A stretch of DNA of 64,000 nucleotides. Source: Algoriphagus sp. (GTDB taxonomy: Bacteria; Bacteroidota; Bacteroidia; Cytophagales; Cyclobacteriaceae). The stretch covers positions 62,001 to 126,000 of the forward strand of contig NZ_JABXIN010000012.1 of NCBI RefSeq assembly GCF_013373065.1. Reading direction: 5' to 3'. The translations under genes were made by a program, and so were the position numbers. Under the pieces are notes generated by a model that did no database searches, was not told the DNA's origin, and saw only the letters and a list, made by a program, of their open reading frames with translations. This document shows, piece after piece, positions 54,934 through 61,956 of this stretch (position 1 is its first letter; each line of letters begins with the position of its first letter).

Positions 54934-54987
54934 ATCACCTCAAGATGTGATGGATATCATTCAATTTTCATTCGAAAGAAATGATAT
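54934..54987. promoter_or_regulatory. Inverted repeats upstream of the Hsp20 gene
   Basis: ATCAC(54934)/GTGAT(54947) with an 8-base spacer, then ATATCATT (54954-54961) and AATGATAT (54980-54987) with an 18-base spacer. They may be operators for heat-shock control. They are not the classical CIRCE sequence. Confidence 0.35.
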
Positions 54988-55014
54988 TCATTTCATCATT
55001 TAAACAACAAAAAA

Positions 55015-55461
55015 ATGGGCACTATAACTAAACGAAGTAGAGGTTTTTGGCCCAAAATGGCCCAAGACTTCTTTGGAGCAGAAAATCCCTTCGAATGGGA
55101 TAACAAGTTTTGGATGACGGATAAATCCGTAGAGGTTCCCTCAGCGAATGTAATCGAAAATGACAAAGAATTTAAGATCGAACTTTCCGCTCCGGGATTT
55201 GATAAGAAGGACTTTAAAGTGGAAGTTGAAGATGGCGTTTTGAACATTTTTGCTGAAAAAGAGCACAGAGACGAGGAGGAAAAAGAAAACTATCGTAAAA
55301 AAGAATTCTCTTATACCAGCATCAGGAGATCCTTTGTACTTCCTGAAAATGTTGCCGAAGAAACCATCGATGCCAAATACGAAAACGGTCTATTGAGATT
55401 AGTCCTTCCAAAAAGTAAAATGGCTCAAAAAGACCATAAAAAAGCCATTGAAGTAGGTTAA
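55015..55461 (+). CDS. Hsp20/alpha-crystallin small heat-shock protein
   Basis: 148 residues. A short Trp/Phe-rich N-terminal arm (GFWPKMAQDFFGAENPFEWDNKFW), then the alpha-crystallin domain from about 40 to 135: VPSANVIENDKEFKIELSAPGFDKKDFKVEVEDGVL, a charged loop, SYTSIRRSFVLPENVAEETIDAKYENGLLRLVLPK. An I-x-I/V-like end (IEV) may cap oligomers. It holds unfolded proteins in the cytoplasm under stress. Inverted repeats lie upstream and a terminator follows. Confidence 0.94.
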   Translation: MGTITKRSRGFWPKMAQDFFGAENPFEWDNKFWMTDKSVEVPSANVIENDKEFKIELSAPGFDKKDFKVEVEDGVLNIFAEKEHRDEEEKENYRKKEFSYTSIRRSFVLPENVAEETIDAKYENGLLRLVLPKSKMAQKDHKKAIEVG

Positions 55462-55500
55462 GTAGCTTCCGTAGGGAAACACTTTTTTGTTAGTAAAAGG

Positions 55501-55536
55501 AAAGCCTCGGTTTAAATAAGCCGGGGTTTTCTTTTT
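55501..55536 (+). terminator. Intrinsic terminator after the Hsp20 gene
   Basis: AAGCCTCGG pairs with CCGGGGTTT (G-T pairs) around a 10-base loop, with T-rich sequence after it. Confidence 0.65.
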
Positions 55537-55604
55537 CCTGTGGGCAAAGCCCCTTCATTGGAATTATGCAATTATTTGCAGAAATTACTTCAAACCCAAA
55601 CGCC

Positions 55605-58022
55605 ATGAACTTCAATCTAAAACCTTCTTTGGTTGCATTTTTCTTATTGGTAATTGTAAGCGCTTGCCAAAAGAATCAAATCCAAATCCCAGGACTTCAG
55701 GCAGAGGTGGAAGTCATCCGGGATGAAAACGGAATCAATCATATTTTCGCTCAAAACGAACAGGATCTTTTCTTTTCCCAAGGCTATTTAGCTGCGAAAG
55801 ATCGACTGTTTCAATTTGAACTTTGGAGAAGACAGGCTACTGGGACACTTTCTGAGATTTTAGGAGAACGGGAATTGGAACGGGACCGAGGGGTGCGTTT
55901 ATTCAAATTCAGAGGTGATAAGGAAACCGAACTTCGTCACTATCATCCGAGGGGAGTAGAGATCGTTGATGCGTTTGTGGCAGGAATCAACACCTATATA
56001 GAAGAAGCGAGACAAAACCCCGAAGAACTCCCCATAGAATTTAAGATGTTGAATATTCTTCCCGAACCATGGACTTGGGAAGTTGTTATTTCCCGCCATC
56101 AGGGACTTTTGGAAAATGTGGTGGACGAATTAAACATCAGTCGAGTTGTTAGTCAAATCGGAGTTGAAAAAGCAAAAGAGCTATATTATTTCCATCCCAA
56201 TGAACCCATTTTGGAACTGGATCCTGACATCCCAGAGGAGTTATTAATGAAGGATATTTTAGCTCCTTATCAAGCTTTTCGAAAGCGTGTGGAATTTCTA
56301 CCGAAGGACATTACAGAACCCTATAGAATTCAAAATGAAAACTTTGATGAATCCACCGCAGAATTAGAAGAATCCATTGAATACACGCTGGCTTCGGATG
56401 CCTTTGCACAAGGAAGTAATAATTGGGTTGTTTCAGGAGAAAAAACGGATACAGGCTTCCCTTTAATGGCGAATGATCCCCATCGGCTGCAAGCCATTCC
56501 CTCACTACGATATTGGGTCCATTTAAACGCTCCGGGATGGAATGTGATTGGAGCAGGAGAACCTGAAATTCCGGGAGTATCCATCGGCCACAATGAATAT
56601 GGGGCTTGGGGCTTGACGATTTTCTCTACAGACAATGAAGACTTGCGCATCTATGATCTCGACCCCGAGAATCCGAAACGTTATTATTACAAAGGGGAAT
56701 GGCTGGAATTAGATGAGATTCAGGACACCATTCACATCAAAGGAGGAAAAACAAAAGTTGTCACACACCAATATACCATTCATGGTCCCGTCACCTTCGT
56801 CGATCAAGAATTGAATAAGCTTGTAGCTGTCGAATGTGCCTGGCTCGAACCCGGGTCGGCGCCTTATTTGGCGAGCCTGCGAATGGATCAATCACAGACT
56901 TGGGAAGAGTTTCGGGAGGCTTGTACTTACAATAATATTCCTGCTGAAAATATGGTATGGGCTGGCAAAGATGGAACGATCGGTTGGCAGGCTACCGGTA
57001 TTACCCCCATTCGAAAAGGATTTTCAGGTTTGGTGGCTACTCCGGGAAGGGGCGACCATGAATGGGACGGCTACCTACCCATTGCAGACCGCCCTCATAA
57101 AGTCAATCCAGAATCAGGATTTATTGCAACCGCAAATCAAAATGTTGCCGAAGAAAACTACCCCTATCCAGAAGCTTTGGGCTATGAGTGGGCAGACAAT
57201 TTCCGAGGCGAACGGATCAAAGAAGTCTTAAGCAAAGACCGGAAGTTCACAATCGAAGAAATGGGGGACTTACAAAATGACTACCTCTCCCTACCGGCAC
57301 GAAAGTTAGTCCCCTTCTTGAAAAACTTAACTTGGAATAATCCGCTTGCAGATTCATTAAATCAAAAATTACAAGAATGGGATTTTGTATTGGATAAAAA
57401 TTCGTTTGAAGCTGGGGTATATGTAATGTGGGAGCGGATTTTAAGAAATAAAGTCTCGGATTTTATGATCCCAGATGAAATAAAACCTTGGCTCGGAAGC
57501 ATTCAATTGACACGAGTTTTAGAATGGATGGAAAAGCCTGAATTGATGTATTCCAATAACCCATTGGAAAATCGGGACCGCCTTTTGGCTGACAGCTTTG
57601 AAGAGGCACTTCAAGCTCTTGAAAATAAATTAGGCCCAAATCCCAAAAATTGGAAGTATGGTCAGGCGGATTACAAACATGCCCAAATAGTTCATCCTTT
57701 GGGTAAAGTCGTGAATGAAGAATGGCAAGCCAAATTAAACACCGCTATTCTCCCCCGCGGAGGCTATAGCTATACGCCTGGAGCCAATGCCTATGGAGAC
57801 AACAATACTTCAGGTGCTTCCTTCCGAACCGTAGTCAATACGGGAGATTGGGAAAAAGCGATAGGAATTAATACCCCTGGCCAGTCAGGAAATCCCGAAA
57901 GCTCATTTTACAAAAACCTGTTTCCAATTTGGGCAAATGATGAGTTTGTAGATCTCCCTTTTTCAAAGGAGCATATTCAATCTAAAAAAGCATATGTGGA
58001 ACAGTTAATTCCCGAAGATTAA
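55605..58022 (+). CDS. Penicillin acylase family (Ntn-hydrolase) lipoprotein
   Basis: 805 residues from the ATG at 55605, which yields a lipoprotein signal ending VSAC near residue 22; an ATG at 55566 would add 13 residues. The N-terminal part has VIRDENGINHIFAQNEQDLFFSQGYLAAKDRLFQ, typical of the family. The autoproteolytic nucleophile is Ser271 in AFAQGSNNWVV, and GAWGLTIFSTDNED and TANQNVAEENYP follow. Such enzymes cleave amides such as acyl-homoserine lactones or beta-lactam side chains; the substrate is unknown. The end overlaps the glycosyltransferase stop within TTAA. Confidence 0.92.
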   Translation: MNFNLKPSLVAFFLLVIVSACQKNQIQIPGLQAEVEVIRDENGINHIFAQNEQDLFFSQGYLAAKDRLFQFELWRRQATGTLSEILGERELERDRGVRLFKFRGDKETELRHYHPRGVEIVDAFVAGINTYIEEARQNPEELPIEFKMLNILPEPWTWEVVISRHQGLLENVVDELNISRVVSQIGVEKAKELYYFHPNEPILELDPDIPEELLMKDILAPYQAFRKRVEFLPKDITEPYRIQNENFDESTAELEESIEYTLASDAFAQGSNNWVVSGEKTDTGFPLMANDPHRLQAIPSLRYWVHLNAPGWNVIGAGEPEIPGVSIGHNEYGAWGLTIFSTDNEDLRIYDLDPENPKRYYYKGEWLELDEIQDTIHIKGGKTKVVTHQYTIHGPVTFVDQELNKLVAVECAWLEPGSAPYLASLRMDQSQTWEEFREACTYNNIPAENMVWAGKDGTIGWQATGITPIRKGFSGLVATPGRGDHEWDGYLPIADRPHKVNPESGFIATANQNVAEENYPYPEALGYEWADNFRGERIKEVLSKDRKFTIEEMGDLQNDYLSLPARKLVPFLKNLTWNNPLADSLNQKLQEWDFVLDKNSFEAGVYVMWERILRNKVSDFMIPDEIKPWLGSIQLTRVLEWMEKPELMYSNNPLENRDRLLADSFEEALQALENKLGPNPKNWKYGQADYKHAQIVHPLGKVVNEEWQAKLNTAILPRGGYSYTPGANAYGDNNTSGASFRTVVNTGDWEKAIGINTPGQSGNPESSFYKNLFPIWANDEFVDLPFSKEHIQSKKAYVEQLIPED

Positions 58023-58996
58023 ACCCACCACCAGTCTTTTCCTTCCTTGAGACCGATTTGAGCAAGGTTCTTATGAATCTCAATCCGCTCTTTCTCGTCA
58101 GGATATTCTGTTATCAACAATTGGGGTTGCGTAAGTTTTTCAATCCGATGAAAATCGCCCATCTCCTGAATTTTGAAGTGGATATGATGGGATTTGAGCA
58201 ACTTGGAAATCAACTCTGATTTTTGGTTTTTACCCCATATGATCAAGGGGGCTCCACGAAAATCATTTTTTAAAAAAGCATTGATTTTTAATTCAAAAAA
58301 CAAACGTTGATTGTAAAAATTTGAATTATGAGAGGCACGGTCTGGATGATCTCTCCAATACAAAGTCAATTCCTGAACCGCCTCAAAAGCAATCTGATTC
58401 TCATACCATTTGATCGCCAAGTCGTAATCCTCAGGATAATGAAGGATTCCGAATCCGCCTATTAAATCAATATTTTCCCGATAGGTAAGCCAATTCGGAG
58501 AAGCGATGACACAATCCCTGTAAATATTGGCATATTGATTACCATGCATGTTTACATCATTCAGCCAACTTTGATAATCCAAATAACCTGGACTCACCTC
58601 ATGTTCAGAAAAGTACAATACTTTTCCAGTGACTACCGTCCGTTTGTCGCAGCGAAGTAGGCGATTCCGCATGATTTCCAATCGATGATCCGGCATGCGG
58701 TCATCGGGATCCATTCGGGTGATCATATTTCCTTTGGAGGCAACAAAGGCCAAGTCCAAGGCAGGAATAATCCCATGGTTGGTATTGGAAAATAAAAGGA
58801 ATCGGGAATCCTTTTTTACAAATTTTTCAAAAATCGCCTTGCTCCCATCGGAAGAAAAATCATCCACCCCAATCACTTCAAAATCAGCAAATGATTGATT
58901 TTCAATAGACTCTAAACATTCCTCTATCCAAGCTTCAGCATTTTTAAAAGGAATCAATATGCTGATCTCGGGTGATTCTTGTTTTTTTCCAGACAT
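58019..58996 (-). CDS. Glycosyltransferase family 2
   Basis: 325 residues. GT-A fold: SILIPFKNAEAWIEECLESIENQSF, FEVIGVDDFSSDGS, the DxD-like metal site in ITRMDPDDRM, and the acceptor region GGFGILHYPEDYDLAIKW. The C-terminal 90 residues (LIIWGKNQKSELISKLL) look like a small Rossmann-type domain. No membrane helices, so cytoplasmic. Sugar donor and acceptor are unknown. It sits directly downstream of the M28 peptidase gene (no gap between start and that gene's stop) on the same strand. Confidence 0.9.
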   Translation of the reverse strand: MSGKKQESPEISILIPFKNAEAWIEECLESIENQSFADFEVIGVDDFSSDGSKAIFEKFVKKDSRFLLFSNTNHGIIPALDLAFVASKGNMITRMDPDDRMPDHRLEIMRNRLLRCDKRTVVTGKVLYFSEHEVSPGYLDYQSWLNDVNMHGNQYANIYRDCVIASPNWLTYRENIDLIGGFGILHYPEDYDLAIKWYENQIAFEAVQELTLYWRDHPDRASHNSNFYNQRLFFELKINAFLKNDFRGAPLIIWGKNQKSELISKLLKSHHIHFKIQEMGDFHRIEKLTQPQLLITEYPDEKERIEIHKNLAQIGLKEGKDWWWV

Positions 58997-60358
58997 TTAA
59001 ATCCCCTCCTGCTCTATCAAGTACACCAAAGCCGTCATGGCTGCAGCACCCAATTCTAATTCCCGTTGATCAACGGCCTCAAAGACATCTGCAGGCGTAT
59101 GATGATAGATGAAATAGCGTTGGGAATCCGGATGCAATCCTATCAAAATCGGCCCTTGATCCCGAAGCGGACCAATGTCTGCTCCTCCACCCGGCACATC
59201 AAATTTCCAAATATTATAAGGGGTAAAAAGATCCTTCCAACTGACTAGTTTTGATCGTTGGGCATCGGTACCGGAAGATGAAAAACCAAGAGGTAAAAAT
59301 CCTCCCGCATCGGATTCAATAGCCGCGATGTGTTTCTCTCCTTTCTCTTTAGCTACCCTGGCATATTCTCGACCTCCCATCAGGCCATTCTCTTCATTCA
59401 TCCACATCACAGCCCGTATGGTGCGTTTTGGTTTCCAACCAAGCTCCTTATAAATCCTTAAAACTTCGATTGCCTGTATACATCCTGCACCATCATCATG
59501 CGCTCCTTCTCCCACATCCCAAGAGTCCAAATGCCCTCCAACAGCAATGATTTCTTCTGGTTTTTCGGTGCCTCTTATTTCTCCAATAACATTGTAGGAA
59601 AGAACTTCTCCTTTCATCTCCCCTTCAGACTTAAGGAAAACCTTTAGATCAGATTGTTCCTCCAGGAGATCACTTAATAATTCTGCATCCTTGGTACTAA
59701 TAGCCAAAGAAGGAATTTCAGTATATTCCGGATTGTAACGTTGATTTCCAGTATGGGGAATTTCGTCAATTCGATTACTCATGGAACGGACAATCACTCC
59801 CACAGCTCCAAATTTTGCAGCTTCGGCGGCACCGGAACCCCGCTGCCCTACAGCACCACTATAAGCTTGAAAAGTGTTGACTTTGGTGGGATCCATTGGT
59901 TGATTATAAAACACAATCTTTCCTCTCGCACCCTCTCCAAGTGCCTGTAGGCCATCTAACCCTTGTACTTCTACAACTTCGCCGAGCAAACCTGAAGGTC
60001 CTGTTCCCTGCGTATTCCCCAAAGCCAAAGCATGGAGATCAACAGTTCCCAATTTTTCAGAATTGACAATCTTTACCTCATCTTTTCCACCGCGTACCCA
60101 ATGCGGAACCATTACAGGCTGTAAATACACTGTGTCGAATCCGTAGCTTTCCATAAGTTGTCTGGTATATTCCACAGCAGCTGCAGCTTGTGGAGAACCT
60201 GATAGCCGATGACCAATTTCTTTGCAGAGGTAGCGCAGATTTTCATAGGTATGGCCTTGCGTCAACTCCAGATTGAAAATAGTTTGAATCTTTTCTTTAT
60301 GGCTTTGTGCCCAAGAAAAGGCAGGAATTAGAAAAAGAAATAGAAGTAATTTTTTCAT
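58997..60358 (-). CDS. Secreted M28 family peptidase (carboxypeptidase Q/PGCP-like)
   Basis: 453 residues from the ATG at 60358, which opens with the signal peptide MKKLLLFLFLIPAFSWAQ. A PA-domain insert spans about 115-250. The zinc-binding core has VGGHLDSWDVGEGAHDDGAGCIQAIE, MWMNEENGLMGGREYA, ESDAGGF, GADIGPL and the final His in YHHTPADVFEAVD. It is probably periplasmic or secreted and cuts dipeptides or short peptides. It is cotranscribed with the glycosyltransferase. A second M28 enzyme lies at 52106-53740, so peptide scavenging is well represented here. Confidence 0.93.
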   Translation of the reverse strand: MKKLLLFLFLIPAFSWAQSHKEKIQTIFNLELTQGHTYENLRYLCKEIGHRLSGSPQAAAAVEYTRQLMESYGFDTVYLQPVMVPHWVRGGKDEVKIVNSEKLGTVDLHALALGNTQGTGPSGLLGEVVEVQGLDGLQALGEGARGKIVFYNQPMDPTKVNTFQAYSGAVGQRGSGAAEAAKFGAVGVIVRSMSNRIDEIPHTGNQRYNPEYTEIPSLAISTKDAELLSDLLEEQSDLKVFLKSEGEMKGEVLSYNVIGEIRGTEKPEEIIAVGGHLDSWDVGEGAHDDGAGCIQAIEVLRIYKELGWKPKRTIRAVMWMNEENGLMGGREYARVAKEKGEKHIAAIESDAGGFLPLGFSSSGTDAQRSKLVSWKDLFTPYNIWKFDVPGGGADIGPLRDQGPILIGLHPDSQRYFIYHHTPADVFEAVDQRELELGAAAMTALVYLIEQEGI

Positions 60359-60509
60359 GCTTGATTGGGTTTGGGATGAAATGAATAAAAAGTTCGGAAT
60401 TTTCAAACCCAAATCAGGATAAAGAGGAAAATTAGCCTATCACTTGAAGACCAGAATCAATAGAGCGGCAGGAATTTCGTATCTTATTTTTTCATCTAAT
60501 CCCATAACC

Positions 60510-60881
60510 ATGAAACTAGGAGCATTCTCAATCAGTCTCTCAGTGAAAAACTTAGAAACCTCCCGAAAATTCTATGAGCATTTAGGCTTTTCGGTTTTTG
60601 CTGGAAGTGAAGAGATGAATTATTTAATCATGAAAAATGAGGAAACTTTAATCGGACTTTTCCACGGAATGTTCGAAAAAAACATCCTCACCTTTAATCC
60701 AGGTTGGGATCAAAATGCCCAAGAATTAAAAGAATTTGACGATGTGCGAAAAATCCAACAGACCTTGAAAGAAAATGGGATCCCACTAGCTCAAGAAACC
60801 GAACCTCAGAAAAAAGGCCCGGGAAGCATTTTATTATTCGATCCGGATGGAAATGGAATTTTAATTGATCAGCATATTTGA
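60510..60881 (+). CDS. VOC (glyoxalase/bleomycin resistance) family protein
   Basis: 123 residues from the ATG at 60510 (MKLGAFSISLSVKNLETSRKFYEHLGF). An in-frame TTG 66 bases upstream is unlikely. One pair of beta-alpha-beta modules: GFSVFAGSEEMNYLIMKNEETLIGLF and the end LLFDPDGNGILIDQHI. Only a few possible metal ligands (His, Glu) are present, as in many family members of unknown reaction. It is divergent from the M28 peptidase gene. Confidence 0.88.
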   Translation: MKLGAFSISLSVKNLETSRKFYEHLGFSVFAGSEEMNYLIMKNEETLIGLFHGMFEKNILTFNPGWDQNAQELKEFDDVRKIQQTLKENGIPLAQETEPQKKGPGSILLFDPDGNGILIDQHI

Positions 60882-60931
60882 GCAGAGTTTTTTGGTAATT
60901 TTTCTCACAGAAAAATGCCTTTTATTAACCC

Positions 60932-60939
60932 TACATTTG
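60932..60939 (+). promoter_or_regulatory. Possible -7 element of the rhodanese gene
   Basis: TACATTTG matches TAnnTTTG and lies 16 bases before the ATG; no TTG stands 19 bases upstream. Confidence 0.4.
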
Positions 60940-60955
60940 TCAAAAAACCTTTCCA

Positions 60956-61363
60956 ATGAGAAATTTCGCCCCTTTTTTCCTCTTTCTAATTCTAGTTTTC
61001 ACTTCCTGCCAATCCGAAAAAGGATCCCAACAGGATTCAGTCGCAGGAGAAGTGGTGAATCTTAACCCCCAAGAGTTTCAGAAGTTGGGAGCTACTGGAA
61101 ATGTACTTGATGTCAGGACTCCTGGAGAAATTGCCCAAGGAAAAATAGAGGGAGCTATTGAGATTGATTATTACCAACCTGATTTCAGGAAAAAAGTTGA
61201 AGGACTTCCAAAAGACGAACCTGTTTTACTTTATTGTGCGGTAGGTGCCCGAAGTAGAGAAGCTGCAGATTTATTGTTAGAGATGGGATTTACAAAGGTC
61301 TACCATTTACAGGGTGGAATTCAAGCTTGGTATCAGCAAGGCCTTCCCATAATCCGAGAATAA
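60956..61363 (+). CDS. Rhodanese-like domain lipoprotein
   Basis: 135 residues. The lipoprotein signal ends LVFTSC (Cys at 18). A short polar linker is followed by a single rhodanese domain: GNVLDVRTPGEIAQGKIEGAIEIDYY, the active-site loop YCAVGARS with catalytic Cys, and VYHLQGGIQAWYQQGLP. It is likely a periplasmic or outer-membrane sulfurtransferase or persulfide carrier. The acceptor is unknown. Single gene converging on the GreA-like gene. Confidence 0.92.
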   Translation: MRNFAPFFLFLILVFTSCQSEKGSQQDSVAGEVVNLNPQEFQKLGATGNVLDVRTPGEIAQGKIEGAIEIDYYQPDFRKKVEGLPKDEPVLLYCAVGARSREAADLLLEMGFTKVYHLQGGIQAWYQQGLPIIRE

Positions 61364-61366
61364 AAA

Positions 61367-61822
61367 CTAATACACATCCAGAATGAAATAGCGGATTCCT
61401 CCATACTCGAAGGAATCCCCTTCGACTTTTCCTTGCATCACTGGAAAAATCGGGGCTTTTGTGGATATTCCGAACAATGATTTTCCTTCCACATCAAACT
61501 GTTCGATCGAAGTAGAAACAAAGAATATCCGCTGATCCGTTTCTACAACAGCTCCCTCATTGACTCGTTCCAAAATCTTTTCCGGGTCAATGGAATCTAG
61601 CGTTTGCAATTCTTTCTTCAAAAACATGAGCTCGTGTTCCAATCGCACAATCATTTCATTGTCGCTGCTACTCCCTTTTTGAGATTGGCTGGCACTTTCA
61701 TCGTGATTGGTAAGATTTTCACGAATATTTTTTAGTTCCTGATCAAAATCTGCAATCGTCTGCTTTTGCTTTTGTTTACAGGCCTCTATAATGCTTTTCT
61801 TGGAAAGTCGATCGGATGTCAT
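61367..61822 (-). CDS. GreA/GreB-like C-terminal domain protein with coiled-coil N-terminus
   Basis: 151 residues. Residues about 15-80 form a charged coiled coil (NEMIVRLEHELMFLKKELQTLD), and the end (about 95-151) resembles the FKBP-like C-terminal domain of transcript cleavage factors: QRIFFVSTSIEQFDVEGKSLFGISTKAPIFPVMQGK, then GDSF and YFILDVY. In Bacteroidota such proteins are often mislabelled as 3-oxoacyl-ACP synthase. The acidic tip needed for GreA cleavage activity is not evident. A role at RNA polymerase is inferred from fold resemblance only. Confidence 0.6.
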   Translation of the reverse strand: MTSDRLSKKSIIEACKQKQKQTIADFDQELKNIRENLTNHDESASQSQKGSSSDNEMIVRLEHELMFLKKELQTLDSIDPEKILERVNEGAVVETDQRIFFVSTSIEQFDVEGKSLFGISTKAPIFPVMQGKVEGDSFEYGGIRYFILDVY

Positions 61823-61956
61823 AGCTCTTGGAGTTTATTATCAATATTAGCCACCAAATCCCAGTCTAAAAATGACAATTATCACCTCTTATCCTGAATA
61901 ACACCAGTAAGGCAAACAGCATTTTAAATCCAACAGAGCAAGAACTATTCAAATCT

